NCBI RefSeq assembly: GCF_035481675.1
Contig: NZ_JAYJJW010000001.1
Span: forward strand, 62,001 to 126,000
Source of the DNA: Alteriqipengyuania_B sp035481675
GTDB taxonomy: Bacteria > Pseudomonadota > Alphaproteobacteria > Sphingomonadales > Sphingomonadaceae
Direction: 5' to 3'
Length of the DNA: 64,000 nucleotides
Below, piece by piece: positions 7,100 through 16,281 of this stretch. A model generated the notes under the pieces. That model saw only the letters and a program-made list of their open reading frames with translations, did no database searches and had not been told where the DNA came from. Both the position numbers and the translations under genes were made by a program. Numbering within the stretch: position 1 is the stretch's first letter; each line of letters opens with the position of its first letter.

Positions 7100-8683
7100 A
7101 TGACCAAACCCAAAGTTCTCATCAGCGACAAGATGGACCCCAACGCGGCGCGCATTTTCGAAGAGCGCGGCTGCGACGTCGATGTCATCACCGGCGAAAC
7201 GCCCGAGGAACTGAAGGCGCGCATCGCCGATTACGACGGGCTGGCGATCCGGTCTTCCACCAAGGTGACGCCGGAAATCCTCGACGCGGCCGCCAACCTC
7301 AAGGTGATCGGCCGCGCCGGCATCGGGGTGGACAATGTCGACATTCCCTATGCCAGTTCGAAGGGCGTGGTGGTGATGAACACGCCGTTCGGCAATTCGA
7401 TCACCACGGCGGAACACGCCATTGCGATGATCATGGCGCTCGCACGCCAGATCCCGCAGGCGAACGCCCGCACCCAGGCCGGCGAATGGCCGAAGAACGA
7501 CTTCATGGGCGTGGAAGTCACCGCCAAGACTCTTGGCCTGATCGGCGCGGGCAATATCGGGTCGATCGTCGCCGCGCGCGCGCAGGGCCTGAAGATGAAG
7601 GTGATCGCCTTCGACCCGTTCCTGACGCCCGAGCGCGCGATCGAGATCGGGGTGGAGAAGGTCGACCTCGACACGCTGCTGGCGCGGGCGGACTTCATCA
7701 CGCTGCACACGCCCCTGACGGACGAGACGCGCAATATCCTCTCGGCGGAAAACCTTGCGAAGACCAAGCCGGGCGTGCGCATCGTCAATTGCGCGCGCGG
7801 CGGGCTGATCGACGAGGCTGCGCTGGCGGAAAAGCTGGAGAGCGGCCACGTGGCGGGCGCGGCGCTGGACGTGTTCGAAAGCGAACCGGCGAAGGAAAGC
7901 CCGCTGTTCGGCCTGCCCAATTTCATCTGCACGCCGCACCTCGGCGCCTCCACCACCGAAGCGCAGGTCAACGTGGCATTGCAGGTGGCCGAACAGATGG
8001 CTGATTTCCTGGTCAATGGCGGCGTCACGAACGCGCTCAACATGCCGAGCCTTAGCGCGGAGGAAGCGCCCAAGCTGAAGCCGTACATGAAGCTCGCCGA
8101 AAACCTCGGCAGCCTTGTCGGGCAACTTGCGCACGGCAACCTCACGAAGATCAGCATCGAGCGTGAAGGCGCGGCAGCCGAACTGTCCGGCAAGCCTATC
8201 GAAGGCGCAGTTCTGGCCGGGCTGATGAAGCAGTATTCGGACACGGTGAACATGGTCAACGCGCCGTTTCTTGCCAAGGAACGCGGGCTCGATGTCCGCT
8301 CGGTCCGCCACCAGCGCGAAGGGGCCTACAACACGCTGCTGCGCGTCACCGTGGCGACGGAGCAGGGCGACCGCAGCGTGGCCGGAACGCTATTCGGCAA
8401 CGAAGCGCCGCGGCTGGTCGAGATTTTCGGCATCGGCATCGAGGCGGAATTGAGCGGCCATATGCTCTACATCGTCAACGACGACGCGCCGGGCTTCATC
8501 GGCCGCATCGGGACGCTGCTGGGCGAAGCGGGCATCAACATCGGCACCTTCAACCTCGGCCGGCGGGAAACCGGCGGGGAAGCGGTGCTGCTGCTGAGCG
8601 TCGATAGCGCCATCCCGCAGGACGTCATCGACAAGGCCTGCGCGCTGCAGGGCGTCCGCGTGGTGAAGGCACTGGCATTCTGA
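7100..8683 (+). CDS. serA: D-3-phosphoglycerate dehydrogenase
   Basis: A 527-aa long-form SerA that oxidises 3-phosphoglycerate with NAD+ as the first step of serine synthesis. The NAD loop is GLIGAGNIGS. Catalytic residues are R233 (NCARGG), E262 (DVFESEP) and H280 (CTPHLGAS). After the catalytic part come an intervening domain and a C-terminal ACT domain (MLYIVNDDAPGFIGRIGT), the usual serine-sensing module. The ATG at 7100 gives the standard MTKPKVLISDKMD start. It is downstream of serC and 26 bases before hisZ. Confidence 0.96.
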   Translation: MTKPKVLISDKMDPNAARIFEERGCDVDVITGETPEELKARIADYDGLAIRSSTKVTPEILDAAANLKVIGRAGIGVDNVDIPYASSKGVVVMNTPFGNSITTAEHAIAMIMALARQIPQANARTQAGEWPKNDFMGVEVTAKTLGLIGAGNIGSIVAARAQGLKMKVIAFDPFLTPERAIEIGVEKVDLDTLLARADFITLHTPLTDETRNILSAENLAKTKPGVRIVNCARGGLIDEAALAEKLESGHVAGAALDVFESEPAKESPLFGLPNFICTPHLGASTTEAQVNVALQVAEQMADFLVNGGVTNALNMPSLSAEEAPKLKPYMKLAENLGSLVGQLAHGNLTKISIEREGAAAELSGKPIEGAVLAGLMKQYSDTVNMVNAPFLAKERGLDVRSVRHQREGAYNTLLRVTVATEQGDRSVAGTLFGNEAPRLVEIFGIGIEAELSGHMLYIVNDDAPGFIGRIGTLLGEAGINIGTFNLGRRETGGEAVLLLSVDSAIPQDVIDKACALQGVRVVKALAF

Positions 8684-8709
8684 GCCGGGTCGTCTAACCC
8701 GCTGCCGCG

Positions 8710-9819
8710 ATGACCGAAACCAACGACCTCCTGCCCGAAGGGCTCGCCGACCGTTTGCCGGCAGCCGCCGCTGCCACCACCCGCGTGATGCGCGACGCGC
8801 TGCGGGTGATGGACAGCCACGGCTACGACCGGGTGATCCCGCCGCTGGCCGAATTCGAACAGTCGCTGGCGACGCGGATGGAAGGCGTGGGGACGGAGCG
8901 GATGATCCGCTTCACCGACCCGGCATCGCTGCGGACCATGGCGCTGCGCAGCGACATCACCGTGCAGGTCGGGCGGATCGCCGCGACCCGCATGGCCGAT
9001 GCGCCGCGCCCGCTGCGCCTGTGCTATTCGGGCGAGGTCGCCACGCTCGACGGGCGCCAGCTAGACCCCAGGCGGCAGAAGCTGCAGCTCGGCGCGGAAC
9101 TCGTCGGCAGCGACACGGTCGCGGCGGCGAGCGAGATCGTGGCGCTGGCGGTCGAGACGCTGCAGGCGGCGGGCGCCGAGGGGCTTACGGTCGACTTCAC
9201 GCTCCCCGACCTTGTCGATACGCTGGCGCAGGATGGCCTGCCGCTGCCGGCCGACAGGATCGAGGCCGTGCGGCGCGAGCTCGACACGAAGGATGCCGGC
9301 GGCCTGCGCGACGTGGGCGGCGAGGCTTACCTGCCGCTGATCCATGCGGGCGGGCCTTTCGCCGACGCGATCGAGACGCTGGCCGGAATCGATGCGGGCG
9401 GGGCGCTTGCCACGCGCATCGCAGGCCTGAAGGAAATCGCCGCGCGGATCGATGGGCAGGCGCGGTTGACGCTCGACCCGTCCGAACGCCACGGCTTCGA
9501 ATACCAGAGCTGGTTCGGCTTCAGCATCTATGCCGACGGCATGCCCGGCACGCTGGCGCGGGGCGGCACCTACCGGATCCGCGGGCTGGACGAGCCGGCG
9601 ACCGGGTTCAGCTTCTATCCCGACCGGTTGATCGATGCGCTGGCGGAAGCGGGCGAGGCTGAGCCGGTCGTGTTCCTGCCGCCGGGCCACGACGGCGAAG
9701 CGGCTGCCCGCCTGCGCGAAGAAGGCTGGCGCACCCGGGCCGCACTGACCGGGTCTGACGATCCCGCCGCGCTCGGCTGCACCCATGTGCTCGAAGGCGG
9801 CGAGGCGAAACCGCTCTAG
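8710..9819 (+). CDS. hisZ: ATP phosphoribosyltransferase regulatory subunit HisZ
   Basis: A 369-aa paralogue of histidyl-tRNA synthetase's catalytic core that lacks aminoacylation and activates short-form HisG in histidine synthesis. The N-terminus DLLPEGLADRLP and the motif-2-like LRLCYSGEVATLDGR and motif-3-like GTLARGGTYRIRG are present. HisG is not in this window. The gene follows serA closely and overlaps the convergent DUF1501 gene by 4 bases at its stop. The serC-serA-hisZ-purA neighbourhood is typical of Sphingomonadales, although here purA is displaced by about 4.4 kb. Confidence 0.9.
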   Translation: MTETNDLLPEGLADRLPAAAAATTRVMRDALRVMDSHGYDRVIPPLAEFEQSLATRMEGVGTERMIRFTDPASLRTMALRSDITVQVGRIAATRMADAPRPLRLCYSGEVATLDGRQLDPRRQKLQLGAELVGSDTVAAASEIVALAVETLQAAGAEGLTVDFTLPDLVDTLAQDGLPLPADRIEAVRRELDTKDAGGLRDVGGEAYLPLIHAGGPFADAIETLAGIDAGGALATRIAGLKEIAARIDGQARLTLDPSERHGFEYQSWFGFSIYADGMPGTLARGGTYRIRGLDEPATGFSFYPDRLIDALAEAGEAEPVVFLPPGHDGEAAARLREEGWRTRAALTGSDDPAALGCTHVLEGGEAKPL

Positions 9820-11243
9820 GCGGCCATGAAGCCCAGGTCCGCGCTGCCGAAGCGCGCGATGTTGGGCGCGACGGTCGGCAATTCGACCGGATCGACCCCG
9901 AACCAGTTCGCCAGCGTCGCCGACATCTGGTCCACTGCGACCGCCGGCAGCAACCGCCCGCGTCCGACCTGGTCGTCCGTGTCGACCGAGACGGCAGGCG
10001 CCCGCCCGTAATATCGCCCGCCGTTGACCGCGCCGCCGACGATGAAGTGGTGCGATCCCCAGCCGTGGTCGCTGCCGTCGCCGTTGGATGCGAGCGTGCG
10101 CCCGAAATCCGATGCCGTGAAGGTGGTGACCTGGTCTGCCACACCCAGCGCGGCCATCTGCCGCTGGAAGGCGTCGAGCGCGTAATCGAGCTGCCCCAGC
10201 AGCGCGCCGTGGCGGCCGATCAGCCCGTCGTGCGTGTCATAGCCGCCCATGCCGACCATGAAGACCTGCCGCCGGACACCCAGCTGCGCGCGCGCCGCGA
10301 TCAGGCGGGCGACGATTTCCAGCTCCCCGGACAGGCGGTTGTTGCCGCTGTCGAAATCCACCGACAGGCTTGCGCCGGAAAGCGCTGCGTTGACGAAGCC
10401 CTCCAGTTCGATCGACCGGCGGGTGACGCGGCCATAGTCGGCCTGCAATATGTTGCTGCTGTCGGCGGTGATGAGCTGGCGCAGCGCATCGCTGCCCGCG
10501 CTCGAGCCATAGAGCCGCCGCGTGAGGTTCTCGACCGGAATCGCCCCGCCGCCCGCCACGCGGTAAGCCAGCGCATCCTCGCCGTTGAGGAACACGGCAT
10601 TGCCGGTCGCCGAAATGCACGTGAACATCGAATTGGTGTTCGCCCCCAGCGCCAGGTCGCCGATGCGCCCACCCCAGCCGCTCGGCGCGCCTTCCGGCTT
10701 CGCGCTTTGCCAGGTCGATTGCTGGTCGTTGTGGGAGAACAACTTGGCCGGGCGCGGGAAGCGGCGGTGGTCGCTGCTGTCGTATTGCGCGCGGGTGAGC
10801 GGTGCGATCAACGGGCCGACATTGAGCAGCGGCGCCATGTCGCCGGCATCGAACAGGCGTTTCAGGCGCGGCAGCTCGGGCGCGAGAGCGTACTGGATGT
10901 CGTCGGTCAGCACCTGATCGTCAGGCGTCGCCAGCACCGTCCCGGCAAGTTCCGCTCGCGCCCGCGCGACCCCGCCTCCGGCTTCGCCATTGCCGCCGCG
11001 GATCGCGCTGTAGCGCGCGTAGTTCGCGGTATCGAAAGGGATAAGCGTATTGGCGTGGTCGTTCCCGCCATAAAGGAACACGCACACCAGCGCCTTATAG
11101 TCGCTGCCCGCGCTGAACGCGGCGGCTTCGCCCATGCCGGCAAGGCCGAGCGCGTAGGACGAGGCGACGCCCATGCCGCCCAACTGGGCGGACCGGCGCA
11201 TGAAGGCGCGGCGGGTCATGTCGTCGAGTTTGGAGATGAACAT
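9816..11243 (-). CDS. DUF1501 secreted protein (Tat signal)
   Basis: A 475-aa protein with a twin-arginine signal (RRAFMRRSAQLGG near residue 11, followed by a hydrophobic run) and the DUF1501 body starting KALVCVFLYGGNDHANT. DUF1501 proteins look like sulfatase/alkaline-phosphatase-fold proteins (here HGWGSHHFIVGG and GRTLASNGDGSDH could hold metal ligands) and are nearly always paired with DUF1800, as here. The Tat signal implies export of a folded protein to the periplasm. The function of the pair is not established. Its start lies 11 bases after the DUF1800 stop, so they are one operon. Confidence 0.88.
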   Translation of the reverse strand: MFISKLDDMTRRAFMRRSAQLGGMGVASSYALGLAGMGEAAAFSAGSDYKALVCVFLYGGNDHANTLIPFDTANYARYSAIRGGNGEAGGGVARARAELAGTVLATPDDQVLTDDIQYALAPELPRLKRLFDAGDMAPLLNVGPLIAPLTRAQYDSSDHRRFPRPAKLFSHNDQQSTWQSAKPEGAPSGWGGRIGDLALGANTNSMFTCISATGNAVFLNGEDALAYRVAGGGAIPVENLTRRLYGSSAGSDALRQLITADSSNILQADYGRVTRRSIELEGFVNAALSGASLSVDFDSGNNRLSGELEIVARLIAARAQLGVRRQVFMVGMGGYDTHDGLIGRHGALLGQLDYALDAFQRQMAALGVADQVTTFTASDFGRTLASNGDGSDHGWGSHHFIVGGAVNGGRYYGRAPAVSVDTDDQVGRGRLLPAVAVDQMSATLANWFGVDPVELPTVAPNIARFGSADLGFMAA

Positions 11244-11254
11244 CGCCCGCGCTC

Positions 11255-13096
11255 CTATTTCTGCACCAGGTAATCGGGGGCTGCCATCACCAGGAACACG
11301 CCGGTGTGGATGCGGCGCAGCTTGGCTTCCGCAGTGCTCGTGGCAGTGACCTCGTGCGCGTCGAGGGCGGCGCGGATGGTTGTCTTCGCGAAGTCCGACA
11401 GCTGGCCCCCGGTCAGCAGCAGGTCGAGGCGGTCGAGCAGCGCACCGGCGTCGTCCGCGATTGCGATTTCGTCAGGGTAGGCGCTTGTCACGTCGCGTAA
11501 GGTCCAGTGCGATCCTTCCACCGCACGGCGCAGGTAGTTGATGTACGCCGGCACAGTGGTTTCGTTCACGATCTGGAATTCCGGCGCGACCATGTCGTTG
11601 ACCGAGGCTTGCGAGCGCGGAGGAATGAAGCCGGGCCGGAAGAAGTTGAAGACGGACGGGGAGCGCAGCGGGCTCTGGCCGAGCCTGTCGCTGTTGGACA
11701 GGTCGCGCACTTCCCAGTTGCCGCTGGCCGAGCGGACGCGGAACGTGCGCGCCCATTGCGCCAGCCGCACCATCGGTTCGCGCAGGCGGCCGTGGAACGG
11801 GTCGGCCACCTTGTCGAGCGACAGCGCTTCCTCGTCGAGCAGGATGGCCCTGAACACCGCGCCCAGATTGCCGCGCGCGCCGCTGCCGTCATTGTCGAAA
11901 ACCGCGGCGACGCGGCCGACGTATGCGGGGCTGGGGTTGCTCGTCACCAGCCGCTGGATCATCTGCTTGCCGAAGAAGGGGCCGACATTGGGATGCGCGG
12001 TCAGCGCGTCGAGCGCGATACGTAGCGATTCAGCCGCCCCGCTTCCCGCGGGGATCACGGTGCCGAGGAAGCGTTTTTCCTCGCCCGAATGATAGGATTC
12101 GCCCCGCGGCCAGCGCCACTTCGACGCATCCGCCGTCATCGACTGGGTCACCCATTCGGGGCGCGGAACGGTCCAGTTCGCGTTGTCGGGATGCGGGAAA
12201 GTGCCGACGCCGGTGAAATCGAAATCGTAGCCGGTGAAGACCTTGGCCAGGCCTTCGACATCTTCGTTGGTGTAGGTCTCCAGCGGTTCGCCATCGCTGC
12301 CCGTCTTCACCGAACCGTCGGCGTTTAATTCATACAGGCCGATGCTGAACAACTGCATGACTTCGCGCGCGTAGTTCTCGTCCGGCACGCGGCCGCTCGA
12401 CGGATCCGCCTTGCGATTGCCGCGCGTATTCAGGAAATCGCCCATCGCGGGGCTGAGCGTCACGTCTTCCAAGAGCGCGCGGAAACTGCCGAAGGCGTGC
12501 CGGTTGAGCAGGTCCCAGTAATGCGCGATGGCAAAGCTGCGCCAGGCGAAGTCGAGCGAGGAAAAGCCGACCACGAAGAATTCCGACAGGGCCAGCGCAG
12601 CGTGTTTGCGCACCTGGCTGCCGCCGGTCATCAGCTGGTTCCACAGCGCATGGTCGCCGGGATCGTGCCGGTTCCACAACTGCCGGTCGTCCACCGCATC
12701 GAAGTTACGCGCGCGCAGCCAGTCGATCGCAGTGCGGTCGTTGGGCAGTGCCATCTGGTCGCGCAGCCACGGCTCGAACCCTCGCGATTTCAGGGTGGAG
12801 ATAGTCCCGTCCGATGCGCCCAGGGCGGCGCGGCCGATGAAGCGTGACGCTTCGCCATCGCTGGCAGGCTTGCGGACCGTGGCGGTGCCACCGGACGTCC
12901 CGCCTCCCGGAGAGCCGCTCCCGCCGCCGGAGCTGCCCGATCCGCCGCCACCGCACGCGGCAAGCGTTGCCGCCAGCGCGGGCATTGCCGCAACCTTTGC
13001 GATCTTCGTCGATCCGGTGGAGGAAAAGTCGGCTTCGACGCCGCCATCCTCCGCAACCCGTTCGGCAACCGCCGCTGCGGCGCTTTCGTCCCTCAT
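11255..13096 (-). CDS. DUF1800 secreted or lipid-anchored protein
   Basis: A 613-aa DUF1800 family protein. An N-terminal charged stretch of about 30 residues is followed by AAMPALAATLAACGGGGSG, which looks like a lipobox (LAAC) plus a Gly/Ser linker, although the signal lies unusually far from the start. The DUF1800 body begins around ASRFIGRAALGASDGTI and includes RVPDENYAREVMQLFSIG, a highly conserved family segment, and LREPMVRLAQWAR. The ATG at 13096 was preferred over an in-frame GTG at 13126. It is paired with the DUF1501 gene. Its biochemical role is unknown. Confidence 0.85.
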   Translation of the reverse strand: MRDESAAAAVAERVAEDGGVEADFSSTGSTKIAKVAAMPALAATLAACGGGGSGSSGGGSGSPGGGTSGGTATVRKPASDGEASRFIGRAALGASDGTISTLKSRGFEPWLRDQMALPNDRTAIDWLRARNFDAVDDRQLWNRHDPGDHALWNQLMTGGSQVRKHAALALSEFFVVGFSSLDFAWRSFAIAHYWDLLNRHAFGSFRALLEDVTLSPAMGDFLNTRGNRKADPSSGRVPDENYAREVMQLFSIGLYELNADGSVKTGSDGEPLETYTNEDVEGLAKVFTGYDFDFTGVGTFPHPDNANWTVPRPEWVTQSMTADASKWRWPRGESYHSGEEKRFLGTVIPAGSGAAESLRIALDALTAHPNVGPFFGKQMIQRLVTSNPSPAYVGRVAAVFDNDGSGARGNLGAVFRAILLDEEALSLDKVADPFHGRLREPMVRLAQWARTFRVRSASGNWEVRDLSNSDRLGQSPLRSPSVFNFFRPGFIPPRSQASVNDMVAPEFQIVNETTVPAYINYLRRAVEGSHWTLRDVTSAYPDEIAIADDAGALLDRLDLLLTGGQLSDFAKTTIRAALDAHEVTATSTAEAKLRRIHTGVFLVMAAPDYLVQK

Positions 13097-13247
13097 CCGT
13101 CCAGTCCCGTCTTCGCCGACCCCCACAGCCGGTGCTCGAAGCCCCGGTGTCAGGTTTCAGGCTGAAGACGGGTTTGCCAAGCGCGGTTAACGCAGCCAAC
13201 ACTCACCGCGCGGCCAGCCGTTCGCGGCGGACGGTGGGTGGATAGGA

Positions 13248-14066
13248 TCAGCCTTCGAAATTGCCGGGTTCGGGTCCAATCCGGCCATCCGCGTCGTCCA
13301 GCTCGTCGATCATCGCCATCTGATCGTCCGTCAGTTCGAACGACAGGGCGGAGAAGTTGCTGCGGATGTGATCCGGATTGGTCGAGCGCGGGATGACGCT
13401 GAAGCCGTGCTGGATATGCCAGCGGATGATGATCGCTGCGGGATCCTGACCGGTGTCTTCGGCGATGGACTGGATCGCATCGTTGTCCATCGTCGCGCCC
13501 TGGCCCAGCGGCGACCAGCTCTGCGTCACGATGCCCATGTCGTTATGGACCAGCCGCATGCCGCGCTGCTGGAAGGTCGGGTGCAGTTCGATCTGGTTGA
13601 CGGCGGGAACGACTCCCGTCTCGTCTACCAGCCGCTTCAGGTCGTCCTCGCGGAAATTCGACACGCCGATGGACTTCGCGGTGCCTTCGTCGCGCAGCTC
13701 GATCATGGCTTTCCACGTGTCGACGAATTCGTTCTTCTGCGGGCAGGGCCAGTGGATCAGCAGCAGGTCGACATGTTCGCGTCCCAGCCGCTTCAGGCTG
13801 TTGGCAAAGGCTTTCTTGGTCCGGTCGAACCCCTGGCTCTCGTTCCATATCTTCGTGGTCAGGAAGATGTCGCTCCAGTTGCCGATCCCTTCGCCAACGC
13901 CTTCCTCGTTCTTGTAGATGGCGGCGGTGTCCACCAGCCAGTAGCCGGCTTCCAGCGCGGTCTTGACCGCATCGGCGGCATCGTCCTGCTCGATCTGCCA
14001 GGTCCCGAAGCCCAGCTGGGGAATCTGGCGGCCGTCGTTGAGGGTCAGGGTGGGTTGGTCGGTCAT
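13248..14066 (-). CDS. Aldo/keto reductase
   Basis: A 272-aa NADPH-dependent aldo/keto reductase, likely of the 2,5-diketo-gluconate reductase type. The tetrad is visible: Asp and Tyr in LVDTAAIYKNE, Lys in FLTTKIWNES and His in LLLIHWPCP. FSVIPRSTNPDHIRSN near the C-terminus is the cofactor-phosphate binding segment. The ATG at 14066 has a clear ribosome site (AAGGAGAAA); the frame stays open far upstream only as a shadow of purA. It is transcribed divergently from purA across a gap of about 120 bases. Confidence 0.93.
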   Translation of the reverse strand: MTDQPTLTLNDGRQIPQLGFGTWQIEQDDAADAVKTALEAGYWLVDTAAIYKNEEGVGEGIGNWSDIFLTTKIWNESQGFDRTKKAFANSLKRLGREHVDLLLIHWPCPQKNEFVDTWKAMIELRDEGTAKSIGVSNFREDDLKRLVDETGVVPAVNQIELHPTFQQRGMRLVHNDMGIVTQSWSPLGQGATMDNDAIQSIAEDTGQDPAAIIIRWHIQHGFSVIPRSTNPDHIRSNFSALSFELTDDQMAMIDELDDADGRIGPEPGNFEG

Positions 14067-14189
14067 GGTTTCTCCTTGTGTTTCCCTGCCAACGCGGGCG
14101 GCGGCGTTAATATCCGCCGCTCGCCGCTTGCCTCGTCCCGCCCATCGGCCTAGGCCCCGCGCGTTTGCGCGCATTACCGGAAAAGACAG

Positions 14190-15479
14190 ATGGCCAACGT
14201 TACCGTGATCGGTGCCCAGTGGGGCGATGAAGGCAAGGGGAAGATCGTCGACTGGCTCGCCAGCCGGGCCGATGCCGTCGTCCGTTTCCAGGGCGGCCAC
14301 AACGCCGGCCATACGCTGGTGGTGGGCGACCAGACCTACAAGCTGTCCCTGCTGCCCAGCGGCATCGTGACCGGCACGCTCAGCATCGTCGGCAACGGGG
14401 TGGTGCTCGATCCGTGGCACCTGAAGGAAGAGGTCGCCAAGCTGGAAGGGCAGGGCGTCGCCATCACGCCCGACAATTTCGCCATTGCCGACAATTGCCC
14501 GCTGATCCTGCCGCTCCATCGCGACCTCGACGGCCTGCGCGAAGCGGCCGCGGGCAAGGGCAAGATCGGCACCACCGGGCGCGGCATCGGCCCCGCTTAT
14601 GAAGACAAGGTCGGCCGGCGCGCGATCCGCGTGTGCGACCTCGCCCACCTCGACAGCCTGGAACCCCAGCTCGACCGCCTTTGCGCCCACCACGACGCGT
14701 TGCGCGCCGGGTTCGACGAGGCCCCCGTCGATCGTGCAAAACTGGTCGAGGAATTGCGGGAAGTCGCCGACTTCGTGCTGCAATTCGCACAGCCGGTGTG
14801 GAAGCGGCTGAAAAAGGTGCGCAAGGCGGGCGCGCGGATCCTGTTCGAAGGCGCGCAGGGCGTGCTGCTGGATGTCGATCACGGCACCTATCCCTTCGTC
14901 ACCAGCTCCAACACCGTCAGCGGCACGGCGGCGAGCGGCAGCGGTTTGGGGCCCAACAGCACCGGCTTCGTGCTCGGCATCGTCAAGGCTTACACCACCC
15001 GCGTCGGCAGCGGCCCGTTCCCGACCGAGCTCGACGATGCGGACGGCCAGCGCCTGGGCGAAAGGGGCCACGAATTCGGCACCGTCACCGGCCGCCAGCG
15101 CCGCTGCGGCTGGTTCGATGCCGTGCTGGTGCGCCAGAGCTGCGCGATCAGCGGCGTGACCGGCATCGCGCTCACCAAGGTGGACGTGCTCGACGGGTTC
15201 GAGACGGTCAGGATCTGCACCGGCTATCGGCTGCGCGGCAAGATCATGGACTACTACCCCTCGCACAGCGCCGACCAGGCGGAGGTCGAGCCGATCTACG
15301 AAGAGATGGACGGCTGGCAGGAAACCACCGCCGGCGCGCGCAGCTGGGCGGACCTTCCGGCGAACGCGATCAAGTATATCCAGCGTATCCAGGAACTGAT
15401 CGAAACGCCGGTGGCGCTGGTTTCCACTAGCCCGCAGCGCGACGATACCATTCTCGTGCGCGATCCGTTCGAGGACTGA
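14190..15479 (+). CDS. purA: Adenylosuccinate synthetase
   Basis: A 429-aa enzyme that joins IMP and aspartate using GTP to make adenylosuccinate, the first committed step to AMP. The GTP loop GAQWGDEGKGKIVDWL and FQGGHNAGHTLV are near the N-terminus. GTTGRGIGPAYEDK, TPGTYPFVTSSNTV-like GTYPFVTSSNTVSG, and GRQRRCGWFDAV follow in the usual order, ending with TKVDVLDG. Length and motif order are normal. A methyltransferase-like gene follows after 17 bases. Confidence 0.97.
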   Translation: MANVTVIGAQWGDEGKGKIVDWLASRADAVVRFQGGHNAGHTLVVGDQTYKLSLLPSGIVTGTLSIVGNGVVLDPWHLKEEVAKLEGQGVAITPDNFAIADNCPLILPLHRDLDGLREAAAGKGKIGTTGRGIGPAYEDKVGRRAIRVCDLAHLDSLEPQLDRLCAHHDALRAGFDEAPVDRAKLVEELREVADFVLQFAQPVWKRLKKVRKAGARILFEGAQGVLLDVDHGTYPFVTSSNTVSGTAASGSGLGPNSTGFVLGIVKAYTTRVGSGPFPTELDDADGQRLGERGHEFGTVTGRQRRCGWFDAVLVRQSCAISGVTGIALTKVDVLDGFETVRICTGYRLRGKIMDYYPSHSADQAEVEPIYEEMDGWQETTAGARSWADLPANAIKYIQRIQELIETPVALVSTSPQRDDTILVRDPFED

Positions 15480-15496
15480 GCCGGCAGGCGCCGCCC

Positions 15497-16231
15497 ATGA
15501 CCTCGCGCGAGAAGACCACCTTCATGCCGCGCAGCGACAGGGAAGCGCGGCCGACGCCGGCGGAGCGCGCGCTGGTGGCGGGCTGGGCGACGATCCAGTG
15601 GCCCTGGCTGCTCAAGAGCCTGTGGGGCGGGCGCAAGGCGGACAAGGCGGCGCTGCTGGACCGGCTGGGGCTGGCCCAGGACGCCTTGCCGCACCTCGGC
15701 AGCTGGAAGGCCGACACGATCTTCCTGAAGCGCATCGTCGACCATATAGAGCAGGCTAAACCCGCGCAGGTGGTGGAGCTCGGTTGCGGCGCGACCAGCC
15801 TGATCATCGGCAAGGCGCTGGAACGCTACACCGACGGCGGCCGTGTCGACAGTTACGACCAGCACGGCGAATTCTGCGCCGCGACCGGCGAATGGCTGGC
15901 GGCCAACGGGCTCGACCCGCATATCCACCACGCGCCGCTTGCACCTGCCAGCGGTCGCTGGGCCTCCCACTGGTACGACATGGGCGCGGTGCCCGACCGT
16001 ATCGACATGCTGGTGATCGACGGGCCGGTGTGGACCTTCAACCCCTTCATCCGCGGTTCGGCCGAGCGCCTGTTCGAGCGGATCCCGGTGGGCGGCGTGA
16101 TCCTGCTCGACGATGGCGCACGGCCCGGGGAGCGGATGGTCGCCAATCGTTGGCGAAAGGCATGGCCGGATTTCCGCTTCGACCTCTTGCCGGGGCCGGC
16201 CGGCACGCTGCGGGGTGAGAGGATTTCTTGA
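15497..16231 (+). CDS. Class I methyltransferase-like protein
   Basis: A 244-aa protein of unknown substrate. The central VVELGCGATSLIIGKAL matches the SAM-binding glycine motif I of class I methyltransferases, with an acidic residue at the end of strand 2 (VDSYDQHGEF). IDMLVIDGPV and GGVILLDDGARPGER resemble the later motifs of the Methyltransf_24 group. The first 70 residues are basic and Trp-rich. It lies just downstream of purA and probably shares its transcript. Methyl transfer is inferred from the fold motif only. Confidence 0.65.
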   Translation: MTSREKTTFMPRSDREARPTPAERALVAGWATIQWPWLLKSLWGGRKADKAALLDRLGLAQDALPHLGSWKADTIFLKRIVDHIEQAKPAQVVELGCGATSLIIGKALERYTDGGRVDSYDQHGEFCAATGEWLAANGLDPHIHHAPLAPASGRWASHWYDMGAVPDRIDMLVIDGPVWTFNPFIRGSAERLFERIPVGGVILLDDGARPGERMVANRWRKAWPDFRFDLLPGPAGTLRGERIS

Positions 16232-16233
16232 CA
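16228..16233 (+). promoter_or_regulatory. Candidate -35 element of the winged-helix gene
   Basis: A consensus TTGACA hexamer overlaps the stop of the preceding gene. A -10 element at the right distance (around 16250-16256, TACGTGT) is poor and coincides with the spacer of a LexA-like box. Confidence 0.4.
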
Positions 16234-16245
16234 TAGTCCCGCTTT

Positions 16246-16260
16246 GTTCTACGTGTGTTC
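16246..16260 (+). promoter_or_regulatory. Candidate LexA (SOS) box
   Basis: GTTC-N7-GTTC exactly matches the alphaproteobacterial LexA operator. It lies 21-35 bases before the ATG of the winged-helix gene and would cover the -10 region of a promoter whose -35 is TTGACA at 16228. One or two such matches are expected by chance in a window this size, so position is the main support. Confidence 0.45.
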
Positions 16261-16281
16261 CCCTAATTGGGGAGAATCGCG

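Noticed and set aside
13248..15266. Extension of the aldo/keto reductase upstream through purA
   Set aside because: The reductase domain begins at MTDQPTLTL with a clean ribosome site; the upstream part is antisense to purA.
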